From Spisula solida (lineage: Eukaryota > Mollusca > Bivalvia > Venerida > Mactridae), in assembly GCA_947247005.1 (NCBI GenBank), contig OX365945.1, positions 16,002,501 to 16,066,500 on the forward strand: 64,000 nt of DNA, given 5' to 3'. A model generated the notes under the pieces. The model was not told the origin of the DNA and searched no databases. It saw nothing but the letters and a program-made list of their open reading frames with translations. The stretch's first letter is position 1, and the number at the start of each line of letters is the position of its first letter. Shown piece after piece: positions 24,240-34,800 of this stretch. The position numbers and the translations under genes were made by a program.

Positions 24240-24440
24240 CTAAGGGGAAAAGTGTTTACTATCCCCGGTTGTTGATACATTTCTCACCACGGGTTTACTT
24301 TTGTCCAACATTCGAGTCAAATGCCAGTCCGCATCAAAAATGAAATCCTTAGACGGCACGCCAATTGGAAATTCATCACAATAGTAGTTATATACGACAG
24401 TAAGCAGTGCCTGAATTTGTTCGGACGTCAAGTCACTCAT
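24240..24440 (-). CDS. 66-aa ORF in the left arm of the long-TIR element
   Basis: ATG at 24440, stop at 24240. The protein starts MSDLTSEQIQALLTVVYNYY and ends TTGDSKHFSP, reading outward. It differs from the right-arm copy at three residues (C/Y, D/H, D/G). An open stretch upstream of the ATG (HPTCIK) is also shared. There is no similarity I can name. Keeping the frame in both arms could reflect selection or merely high arm identity. Confidence 0.4.
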   Translation of the reverse strand: MSDLTSEQIQALLTVVYNYYCDEFPIGVPSKDFIFDADWHLTRMLDKSKPVVRNVSTTGDSKHFSP

Positions 24441-24691
24441 TTTAATACATGTCGGGTGAACAGATTGAAAAAAAACGACCAAATAACGGTATTTTTTAAA
24501 AACAGAAAATATGCTAAGACGGCACGTCGTATTTGTTCAGCTAAGACGGCACGCCGATATTTTAACTGCATATCGTCAATGAGAATGCATCACAAATCAA
24601 GTGTGGTTCTTTTTTATTTGTATTTTAACTAGTTGCATCAAACATTTACGGATGAGGATGAGCATTTTTATTTCATACGTCCATAGGGTAA

Positions 24692-25089
24692 ATGTTTTAT
24701 CCATGTCGTATTGACTTATATACCTACACTTCAACATGGTTAAACCATGTCTTGATTGTGACTGTACAGCATTTTTGGACGTGTGATAACATAACAACAC
24801 CATCTAAATCACTAAATGCAAAAAAGGTTCGGCGTTCTATGTATGATCTAATTACTAAACAACAGCAATCTCTCAACGATGTCAACAAAGCAGACTAATA
24901 TAAACAAATTCGAAATTTTGAAGAAACTGTGAGTATGCAAGATCAGGCTTGTGGTGGAAACACTGAATCTGGAACTGAACAAGATACTTTGGGATGTGAG
25001 GACACTACACTGAATTTTGAAATAATTGAGATAATTGATTTAATGCCCTCTGTTATGAAAAATCTGGCACTCGAAGGGTATGGTAAATA
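24692..25089 (+). pseudogene. Coding remnant of the long-TIR element, one nonsense codon
   Basis: An open frame from 24692 (partly inside the left arm) runs through NAKKVRRSMYDLITKQQQSL and meets TAA at 24896-24898. The same frame then stays open for 63 more codons (FEETVSMQDQACGG ... LMPSVMKNLALEGYGK) to a stop at 25087-25089. Composition of the second part is protein-like (acidic, few rare codons). The family was not recognised. It may be an exon of the element's own gene, broken by one stop, or two exons. Confidence 0.35.
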
Positions 25090-25604
25090 AACAATACCGA
25101 GATGTATGTTGACTTTTTTATTATTTGTTTTTTAAATTATCAACAAACAATTTCAAGTATAACAATCACGAATTTACAAATAAATCACAGCTGATCGATG
25201 AAATTAACGATGTCGATACATATCAAGTGAAACATATTTCCACGGAGAGAAAGCAAACACATAATAAGCAAAAATATACATCCTGCATTTGAGTTATTTA
25301 TTAGAATCACAATAACTAAATAAAAGATCAATATAGTTGCTGATGGCTGCCAACATTTTGCGAGATCTTTAGTGCCAAAGGGAGATTCTTACAACTCGAT
25401 TAGAAAAAATTTCAAAAAGGTAATAAACACAACACAACAGTTAACAAAGCGGCAAATGAAAATGATAACGCTTTTGCGCTCAATCACCATCATATCAACA
25501 CACAATTTTATAAGGTGTCACAATCGCATGAAGTATACAACATGATGTGATCTACATTGTACCCTAGATGACTCAACTCTTCTTTTGATCTAGGTTTTAT
25601 AGAT

Positions 25605-25745
25605 ACAGTAAAGTTCCGCTAATAAGACCACTTTGATTATTTTGAAATCATGTAGATTTTTGCCAGTTTAAGGTCCCAAAGTATTAAATTTAGTACAAAA
25701 AAGGTACGCTAATAAGACCGATTCGCTATTATGGACATTTTCTTT
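25605..25745. repeat. Pogo/Tigger-like terminal motif
   Basis: tacagtaaagttccgctaat followed by aagaccactttg, repeated as gctaataagaccgattcgct about 100 bases on. Such CAGT-plus-AATAAGACC ends are typical of pogo-like elements. No matching opposite end was found nearby, so it is a fragment. Confidence 0.4.
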
Positions 25746-26029
25746 TTTTTTCCAAGATTTTTTTTAACTCATTATATTTTATAGGAAATTTTATTCTAAA
25801 AACAATAAGCTAAAGAAAAACAGGGATGAATTTTCAAATGTTTTTATTTTTTAATAAAAATCACTATTTTTTTATCAGAATTTTTTTTCTTAGTTCAGAT
25901 GTACAAAAACATATGATTCAAACGTACCTATGCACATTTTTAACTTTTAATAACATTCACACATTTTTGACAACAAATGAATTTTCAATATTTGCCCATA
26001 ATCAGGGCTCGAAAATGAAAAAAGAAAAT

Positions 26030-26560
26030 TGCATGAAAATGACCCAAAATAGTACTCTAGAGGCCAACAAAAAATATCTGGTCCAAAATTTTTTATTATT
26101 TTTGCAAATGAAGTTGTAAAAGTGTACTCTATTAGAATATTAAGAAAAAAAACATAGGTCACCATGCTTCTTTTTGCGCTATTTAACCAGAATTGTCTCC
26201 ATTTTTAATGAAAATGGCATGAAAATGACCCAAAATAGTACTCTAGAGGCCAAATAAAAATATCTGGTCCAATAATTTTTCTTAATTTTGCAAATGATGT
26301 TGATGAAAGTGTACTCTATTAGAATATTAAGAAAAAAACATAGGTCACCCATTTTCTTTTTGTGCTATTAAACCAGAATTGTCTCCATTTTAATGAAAAT
26401 GACATGAACATTACTCAAAATTGTACTCTAGAGGCAAATAAAAGATTTTTAGCACTACAATATTATTCATTTTGCAAATAATGTTCAAGAAAATTGACTC
26501 TATCAAATATTAAGAACAAAATCATAGGTCATCATGCTTTTGTTTTTATGTAGTGGCTAA
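26030..26560 (+). repeat. Three tandem units of about 186 bp
   Basis: The word agtactctagaggcc recurs at about 26050 and 26236, with a diverged copy (ttgtactctagaggc) at about 26422. Each is followed by gtgtactctattagaatatt or a close variant and catagg. Spacing is about 186 bases each time. It lies in the core of the long-TIR element. Confidence 0.75.
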
Positions 26561-27778
26561 ATGACCTAACCAGTTTTCCTGGACTATGTCTTAAGCAGTA
26601 CTTACTTACTCTTCCACAGAGAATCAGCAACCTCCACACATGGGGAGGCACATCTACATTGTTGTCAAATTTCATAGAATGGCATGACATGCGAGGAATC
26701 AAAATCATATTGCCAGGTTACAAAACCCAAAACTTAGTAAATTGATAATAACAGTTACAGTATGAAAAGTTTTCTGAATAAAAGCATAGAAAGACCATTA
26801 TATAGTAAATGTGTGTCAATAGTATTCTTCTATGAACAGCAAGTAGAAGAAATCAAGAATAAAAAACAAATACAGTATTCACCACAATTTAATTTAAATT
26901 CATATTATTGAAAATTATATTGCACTTTTAGTCCTTCAATTGATTTCAATTCAACTGTTCTGACAATTTGGCATATTCTCCATGCGTTTATGTTATTTTT
27001 TAAAGAATGTCAAATATAGTCAAAACACATTTTAGCTTGCATCCTTCTTCTTTTGGACTTTCACTAACTGAAATAAAACAAAATCAAGATTTAAGTAATA
27101 TTGAGACATAATAATGCATATGAATCTTTTTTGGAAATTTATCATGAATCCAGCTTGAGTTGGAGCTAAGGCAAGGCAACTTTCACATTTTTAGCCCGCA
27201 TGACCCTGAAATAAGAAAAGAACGATTTCGCTACCATTTAGACTAGGGTAAGAGTATTTGCGTTACAGGTGAACCTAAATTTTTGGCATGCGTATACTGT
27301 GTACAGGGATTCGGTGGACTAGAAGTAAAGACTTTACTTCGTTAGTTTAATTACTGTAGTTAACTGTTGCATTTTGTTTTATCATTAGGCTGTATTATTT
27401 ACGATATTAATACAACATTTATACCGTGTTATTACACGTCCAAAAATGCTGTACAGTCACAATCAAGACATGGTTAAACCATGTTGAAGTGTAGGTATAT
27501 AAGTCAATACGACATGGATAAAACATTTACCCTATGGACGTATGAAATAAAAATGCTCATCCTCATCCGTAAATGTTTGATGCAACTAGTTAAAATACAA
27601 ATAAAAAAGAACCACACTTGATTTGTGATGCATTCTCATTGACGATATGCAGTTAAAATATCGGCGTGCCGTCTTAGCGGAACAAATACGACGTGCCGTC
27701 TTAGCATATTTTCTGTTTTTAAAAAATACCGTTATTTGGTCGTTTTTTTTTCAATCTGTTCACCCGACATGTATTAAA

Positions 27779-27979
27779 ATGAGTGACTTGACGTCCGAAC
27801 AAATTCAGGCACTGCTTACTGTCGTATATAACTACTATTATGATGAATTTCCAATTGGCGTGCCGTCTAAGCATTTCATTTTTGATGCGGACTGGCATTT
27901 GACTCGAATGTTAGGCAAAAGTAAACCCGTGGTGAGAAATGTATCAACAACCGGGGATAGTAAACACTTTTCCCCTTAG
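27779..27979 (+). CDS. 66-aa ORF in the right arm of the long-TIR element
   Basis: Mirror of the left-arm ORF: ATG 27779, stop ending 27979, reading outward. Central part DEFPIGVPSKHFIFDADWHL. See the left-arm entry; function unknown. Confidence 0.4.
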   Translation: MSDLTSEQIQALLTVVYNYYYDEFPIGVPSKHFIFDADWHLTRMLGKSKPVVRNVSTTGDSKHFSP

Positions 27980-28289
27980 CATCGGCCATATTTCGTCAAA
28001 ATCTAGTGGAAAATAAGATACTTACAGGACTTTTTAACTCCCAATCGAGCGTAATCGGCTGACAGTCTTAGCCAAAAATGACGTCACATACCACGTGGTA
28101 TGGCCACACTGTAAAAGGCAAATTACCTATTACAAGACTATTTTAGGCGGAAAATTATCAATATGTTCTGAATTATTGGGGGGGGCCAAACGATATGTTG
28201 GCCCCCCCTGGCCCCCCCTTCTCCTACGCCCATGGTTATGTATCATCGAAGAAATCCAACAGACATAGTCCGCTAAAAATAGGCTGTGC

Positions 28290-29179
28290 CTTAGTTCATA
28301 TTATTGCATGGTTACTGATTGACGCCATGTGGAAGTTTTTTGGCAACAACAAAGCAAAAATGTAGTGATAAACGGTTCTTGTAAAATTCCCTCGGCCGAC
28401 ACACACCGAAAATTTAAACCAGTCTCTCAAAGCAACACTCAATCAGACCTAAAATACAAATAACTATGTCACACCATTGACCAAATCCTAAAGCTTCAAA
28501 ATTGCTATAGCACTTATAAAAATGTCAGAACCTTGGGATGGCTTGTGCTCATGTCAGTGCATGCCTCATACACAATTTTGACAACTAAATGCAAGTTTTT
28601 ATAATTTCGCAAAATTTCCTAAACCGGCTAAATTAACTAAACATATTATACTGTACTTGGACAGCAAAAGCTATGCACTATCCACTAATAATAAGCAAAT
28701 AGGGAAACAACCACAGAAATCTTTCGCTATCATATAAAGTCGGTCCCCACCCACTAAATGCACTGAAAATCACATGTCGAGCTATCCGACCCCCAGTTTC
28801 GCTTTCAAGCTGCCATATTTTACATGCAGGCCAGAGGTCAGTTTCTAGCACATTTCAATTATTGCAAAAACGTCACCAATTCTTTCAATATCTTAGATTC
28901 TAGCTAAATAACTATTCTAGACACACACAAGCATTTTGTTTTGGTTACTGGCTTCTTATTAATAATTTTCTCCATGGCCAAATGCGAAACTCCCATGAAA
29001 CTGTTAAGTGCTACCTAACGTATAGCGTATACCCGGCCTCATAAGCTTGCGGAACAGCAAGTAAGTATTGGTTGTTTATTCCATGGAAGTCACAGTTAAA
29101 ATATCCACCATGTATACGAGTGTACAAGGGGAAATCAATTTTCACTGTATAGCATACTCCTCCCAGCGATCATGTTAAA
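28290..29179. other. Intergenic stretch, no gene seen
   Basis: No conserved open frame, clear repeat or RNA gene could be supported here. Confidence 0.5.
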
Positions 29180-29682
29180 GTCCCGGTCACAACCCGTCGT
29201 ACGTGCAAGTACGTGTTGTCTACTTGCAAAAACGTGGGCTAAATTTGAAAACCCGTACGTGGTGAGTACCGCCTCCCAGTGCGGATTTGGGAGCACATAG
29301 AAACGACGTAGCACGGTAAGTCTATGAGGAACTTTCGCTACGTTCCAGCTGCGTTCGAACTACGTATTCATCCAGTACGTGTATTGTGTGTGCCTTCTTC
29401 TGCCAATTTACACGTAAAGGCAACGTACGTGAGCAGCACGTGTAAGTACGGTCTCCGTACGATAACGTGACAATCAATCGGAGAACATTACACTCTAAGC
29501 ACCTACAACTCACTTCACATGTGAGCATCGTATGAGGCACACAGTCATTCACGACCAGGCGCAACCATGCGTGTGAAGTGCGTTGACGTACTACGTTCTT
29601 CCTTCCCTCATTTTCGGAAAAAAACATAGCGATCGTTTACTGCAAAAAAGACGTACGTGCTAAAAGCACGTTGTAACCGGAC
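29180..29682. mobile_element. Probable MITE rich in tacgtg words
   Basis: Left gtcccggtcacaaccc and right gcacgttgtaaccggac are inverted with some mismatch. The inside is dense in acgtac/gtacgtg, giving local hairpins. The minus-strand open frame at 29322-29627 falls inside and is not protein-like. Confidence 0.45.
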
Positions 29683-29689
29683 CTACACG

Positions 29690-30380
29690 CATTGCTACTT
29701 TAAGCTGAACTGAGCGCAATCACTGTGTAGGAGTTTGTTAGTGCAGTTTACTAATCGCGTTGAATCCTATGCACCGAAGATAACGTGCATAATGCGATGG
29801 TCCCTACTCATTGAATATTACTCACTGAACACTGCATAGAATAGAATATTACTTACTGAACTTACTTATACCTACGCTTGGTAGAGCTTATAATATCCCT
29901 AAATTGTCCAACTGCGAACCTCGGCCCTTTAAAAGCATGTGCAAAATATGAACTTCTTGACAATATCAACCTTAGACCGAATTCAGAGGTGAAGATCTAA
30001 CTCTCGTGGTTTGAACCTCTGGGGTGCAATTTGAAAAATCTTATTAGAGGACCGATAACCATAAAATATATATACATGTACATGTTTCTTAGGCATAATG
30101 TTATTACCAAAAATATTACAATGTTAAAATATAAAAATGATAGAACAGTAATAAAGTTTTTGACAGACAGCGAAGTTTTCAAGTGATTCAAAAGGGACAA
30201 GTTTAACAGGCAATATTATCAATTTTGCTCGTTTTTTTTTGATAGACTAATGGATGAATACTGCTAAATTATGACTTCTAACTCTTTTAGTGGGTTAGTT
30301 TCGTTTTCTTCTCGTTCAGTTGTGTGTTGGTAATTATTGTGTCAGGTGATTGTGGTCTGTGTTAGTTCTGTTTCCCGTGT
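29690..30380. other. Intergenic stretch, no gene seen
   Basis: AT-rich sequence without conserved features leading into the 10-bp array. Confidence 0.5.
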
Positions 30381-30384
30381 TTCA

Positions 30385-30612
30385 GTTGAGTGCTGTTGAT
30401 TGCTGTTGATTGCTGTTGAGTGCTGTTGATTGCTGTTGATTGCTGTTGATTGCTGTTGAGTGCTGTTGAGTGCTGTTGATTGCTGTTGAGTGCTGTTGAT
30501 TGCTGTTGATTGCTGTTGAGTGCTGTTGAGTGCTGTTGATTGCTGTTGAGTGCTGTTGAGTGCTGCTGAGTGCTGTTGAGTGCTGTTGAGTGCTGTTGAG
30601 TGCTGTTGAGGG
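30385..30612. repeat. 10-bp minisatellite (tgctgttgat/g)
   Basis: About 23 head-to-tail copies of tgctgttga followed by t or g. On the minus strand it reads as a Ser-Thr-Ala-Leu-Asn-rich low-complexity frame; because 10 is not a multiple of three, all frames cycle. No reason to call it coding. Confidence 0.95.
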
Positions 30613-31169
30613 CTGTCCGATGTTTCATTATCATTTCTTAAGTATTTGTAAGTTTCTAAGTTTGTTTAGCTACGTTTTGCACATTTAACATTTTTGGCTG
30701 GCGACCTTTATTACAAAATATAAACTTGAAACGTAGACTATAATTATGCTTGTTTTCTAGATGACAACTATTTGCACAAACCATGCATAATTTTGCACAA
30801 AATTGTAAGTTGGAATGCATTTTCTGACATTTGTTGTGCATTAATCATTGGCAAGCATTGTTTTTCCGCAACCTGTCTGTTTTTATGATTTAGATTTGAA
30901 ATAATAACTTTAAAACAATGAAACTAATTGCTGTAAAATGGTTAAAATAAAATATTAGATTCTAGTGGGATTTTGAGAATGAACTTAAAATCACATCCCT
31001 GCGACTTATCGGCCTCTTAAAAATATTACATTTCAATTTCTTGATAAAAAATCCAAAACAATCCTATCGAAGTTTTCAAAATCCTAGAAAATTTATGCTC
31101 ACGAATTAAATGAATGGTTCTACGGTAGATCTAATCATTTTAAAACAACGAAACAATATAACTACTTGT

Positions 31170-31605
31170 GTGGTTGGGTCACTGACAATCGTGAGAGCTC
31201 GGTCATTTCCGTTTGTCTCCGGTAAATATATTAAATCTATTGCAATGGATAAAGACCGAGGTGATCAGAATGGGGCTACTGAATACTCTATGAAAATGGC
31301 ACCGTTACGTATGGTGTACCGTTTACACATCTCTCACAAAGACACGATATTTAGTTTGTGATTTAATAGTCTAATTTAAAAAAATAATAAATCATTTGAA
31401 ACCCTGTTTTACAATATGGCTTGTAGTGATGAAACCACGAGTACGCGATACGATATAGATAATCACATTACTCTATTTGTTTCCTTATTTTAGTATTCTT
31501 ACATGCGTTTTTCCGCCTATTTACCATTCTGATCACCTCGGCCTTTATGTATTTACCGGAGACAAACGGAAATGGCCGAGCTTTAACGATTGCCTATTTA
31601 CGAGA
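31170..31605. repeat. Inverted repeat pair upstream of CA gene 2
   Basis: agctcggtcatttccgtttg, tctccggtaaata and accgaggtgatcagaatgg (31195-31275) recur inverted at about 31525-31590. The arms are about 85 bases and the spacer about 250. It may be a MITE or a duplicated control region; it ends some 200 bases before the start codon of CA gene 2. Confidence 0.65.
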
Positions 31606-31724
31606 CATCTTCATTATTTTTCTTGGAATTGTACGCTATTTGAGTTTGTAGATGGCGCTTCTCAATTCAACGAAAACGTGACGTCATCAATCAACTGCAC
31701 TGTTTGAGATGGCTGAAACGTGAT

Positions 31725-31807
31725 TCCGTACAGTGAATAAATAGGAACCCCAAGTTGTGTCTTGCGTTCTGTTGGTGATTGGAGTTTTGCCCGAGAAGAA
31801 AAGGAAC
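31725..31807 (+). promoter_or_regulatory. Candidate core promoter of CA gene 2
   Basis: A TATA-like gaataaatagg at about 31733-31743 is placed about 70 bases upstream of the ATG at 31808, leaving room for a short unspliced leader (gttctgttggtgattggag). The start context is aggaacATGG, a good eukaryotic start. Confidence 0.4.
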
Positions 31808-34800
31808 ATGGACGTAAAGTTATTTATTGTTTGTGTACTTGCACTAAGTAAAGGCATTCTTGGACGATATCGTAAGACATAGTTAAATATAATTATGTTT
31901 AAACTATTTTAGTATCAAAAGTATGACAAAACAAGGTTTTTGTAGATGTATGCCACGCGGTGTTATAACAATTCATACAAAACGTTACCATTGCAACTTA
32001 TTTCTCACATTTCTCCAAAGCTCTTAAATGTCCAGATTGCGGAGAGCTGTTAAAACTATAGAATCTAGTCAGTAGTTTAGCAAATATGTATGTACCGTGT
32101 ATGTTAATTGTAAATACGTTAGTATTTGCGTTTATTTTAGTGTATGTACAAAATGCATTAGATACAATAAAACAGTATTGCGTGTCAGACTAATTACGAC
32201 TAATTACGACGCTAATTACGAAGTTATTACGAATTGTATTATATCAATATAGCAAATAGTATGGTGGCTAATTTGCGCCATGTCGTATTTTCGAGTTTTT
32301 GCCGCGACAAAGTAACATTGACAATGCGAAATGGCGAAATACGACAAAGATGCGGTGCTTCGTCGTATCTTTGTGTGTTCGCATCTTTGTATTGTAGTGG
32401 CGTTAAAGCGACAATATGACAAAAGACGCCAACAAATATGTTTCGTGTTTTCGCATTGAATAATTCGTAGCTTTGCTTTTTCGTGCCAAAAATACGAAAA
32501 CTCCCCCCCCCCCCAAATAAAATAATGCTTACATCGAAATGAAAAGCCTAGGTCACATGGACTTCGTATAGCCGAACTTTACTGTCAATCTTACAATGTT
32601 ATTAAGTAAAACAGTAATATTTAAGTGAGGTATTCGGATCGTTTTGCAATTCGTTTTTATCAAATGCAAACAAATTTCTAGCAATTTAAGTGATAGTAGT
32701 GTTAATTCTATAGGGTATTAATACCCTACATAATTTTTGATGTAAAAATGCTAACTTATGATAACTACATAATAAAGACGATGTTTCATAATGACGATGT
32801 TTCGCAAGTTATCTTAAATGTCAACTGTGGTCGTTTCTGGCATATAAAAGCAACTATCCAAAATAACGCGAATATTTGACAATTTTATTTTATTTTTGTA
32901 ATACACCAAAACGTGAGGCAGCACCTTTAAAGTGCAGTCATGGTTCAAAATGTATTTATTTTTATGCCCCCCCTATCGATAGATGGGGAGGCATATAGTG
33001 ATTCACCTGTCCGTTCGTTCGTTCGTTCGTTCGTTCGTTCGGCGTTCGTCCGTCCGTCCGTCCGTCCGTCCGTCCGTCCGTCCGTCCTGGTTAACCCAAA
33101 TTGACTGTTTCTTCTAGCAGTATTATATAAATGGCTTGCTACAAAGCTTCCATACTTGCATGGATGTTGTATATGAACACTCTCCACACGCCTGTATCAC
33201 CTGACCTCATTTTGACCTTCACCTTGACCTAATTTTGGACTTAGACTTATTGAAGGGCCAAATTCTTGGTTAACCCATATTGACCGTTTCTTCTAGCATT
33301 AATATGGCTTGCTACAAAGCTTCCATACTTGCATGGGTGTTGTATATGAACACTCTCCACACGCCTGTATCACCTGACCTCATTTTGACCTTCACCTTGA
33401 CCTAATTTTGGACTAAGACTTATTGAAGGGCCAAATTCTTGGTTAACCCAAATTGACCGTTTCTTCTAGCATTAATATGGCTTGCTACAAAGTTTGCATA
33501 CTTGCATGGTTGTTGTATTTGAACATTCTCCACACACCTATATCACCTAACCTCATTTTGACCGTCACATTGACCTAATTTTTAAGCGTCTAATTCTTGG
33601 TTAACCCAAATTGACAGTTTCGTTTTACATCATGTCCATCATGGCGTTGCCTTAAAACTTGGCATACTTGTTTACCATCATAAGCCCCTTACATTATCAA
33701 AGCCATGTAACACTATCCAACATTATTACAGAATTATGGCCCCTGATTGACTTAGCTTTTTATGGGCAAGGCTTCCATGGGGGCATAAGCGTTTATTGAA
33801 CGCAGTCTTGTTTAATCAAGTTATTGTTTTATTTTAATTAGCATAGATCTAATAAGGAGCAAAATGTATTTCAGACCAAACACACTGGGGTTATGGAGAC
33901 ACTGATTATGGTAAAGTATAGTTTATCTATTCATTCTTATTTATAAGACAAGTCGATTGGGCTTATGATACATCTGTTTTCTATACTTACAGATTCCTAC
34001 TTGTTATTTCAGGCACATGCAGACACATGCCGATTTTGCTAATAAAAGTTGAAGATTTTAATCAAAACTAATAAGAAAAAAATATTTCATTTTTCTCTTT
34101 ACCAATGATACAGTTATCTGTGCATGCAGACAAACAGGCAACAAGTGTAACTAGCGTTATTCATCTAACTGATGGCTAAATGGACATATTATAGGGATTG
34201 TAACCATTAAACATCTCGCTCTGGTTACACATGAGGTAACCGCTCGTCCATGGGAGACGGCGTATTAGATTCTAACACATGAGGTAACCGCTCGTCCATG
34301 GGAGACGGCGTATTAGATTCTAACACATGAGGTAACCGCTCGTCCATGGGAGACGGCGTATTAGATTCTAACACATGAGGTAACCGCTCGTCCATGGGAG
34401 ACGGCGTATTAGATTCTAACACATGAGGTAACCGCTCGTCCATGGGAGACGGCGTATTAGATTCTAACACATGAGGTAACCGCTCGTCCATCGGAGACGG
34501 CGTATTAGATTCTAACACATGAGGTAACCGCTCGTCCATGGGAGACGGCGTATTAGATTCTAACACATGAGGTAACCGCTCGTCCATGGGAGACGGCGTA
34601 TTAGATTCTAACACATGAGGTAACCGCTCGTCCATCGGAGACGGCGTATTAGATTCTTACACATGAGGTAACCGCTCGTCCATGGCAGACGGCATATTAG
34701 ATTCTACACATGTATATAATTAAATTATATTTTACGGTTATGATAGACAGTTATTTTGTTTCAATTACAGCACCTGACACGTGGCCGTATCTGTTTCCAG

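Larger units (their letters stand above)
24108..28111. mobile_element. 4.0-kb DNA transposon with 0.68-kb terminal inverted repeats
   Basis: The left arm 24108 to about 24790 begins cagtgtggccataccacgtg. The right arm, about 27430-28111, is its near-identical inverse. TAAAA flanks both ends, a possible 5-bp target duplication. Each arm carries the same 66-codon ORF read outward. The centre holds a broken coding remnant (24692-25089), a tandem triplication (26030-26560) and AT-rich sequence. No known transposase motif (DDE, HTH, BED) was recognised, so the superfamily is open. The high identity of the arms suggests recent activity or arm-to-arm conversion. Confidence 0.8.
23528..28236. mobile_element. 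Inverted-repeat element with catgggcgtaggag ends, interrupted
   Basis: The left end catgggcgtaggag is followed by a G-rich tract with ggggggccaac. The right end is gttggccccccct...ctcctacgcccatg. On the left side ggggtccgggggcatgctcc resembles sequence found in many invertebrate DNA transposons. A younger element occupies 24108-28111, leaving only the ends of this one (about 580 and 125 bases). Confidence 0.65.
22722..28279. mobile_element. Outer element of a nested transposon cluster (family D ends)
   Basis: The left end tatagcggactata at 22722 is mirrored by catagtccgcta at about 28267-28278. The left segment to about 23110 matches repeat family D at 19577. Everything between is filled by at least three further inverted-repeat elements (23174-23492, 23528-28236, 24108-28111). 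The short terminal match makes the outer pairing less certain than the inner ones. Confidence 0.5.

Noticed and set aside
30385..30612. CRISPR-like array
   Set aside because: The repeats are contiguous 10-bp units without spacers, in a eukaryotic sequence.
34225..34635. 136-aa minus-strand repeat protein ([12 protein letters not shown]...)
   Set aside because: It is the shadow of the 48-bp tandem array; no flanking coding sequence exists.
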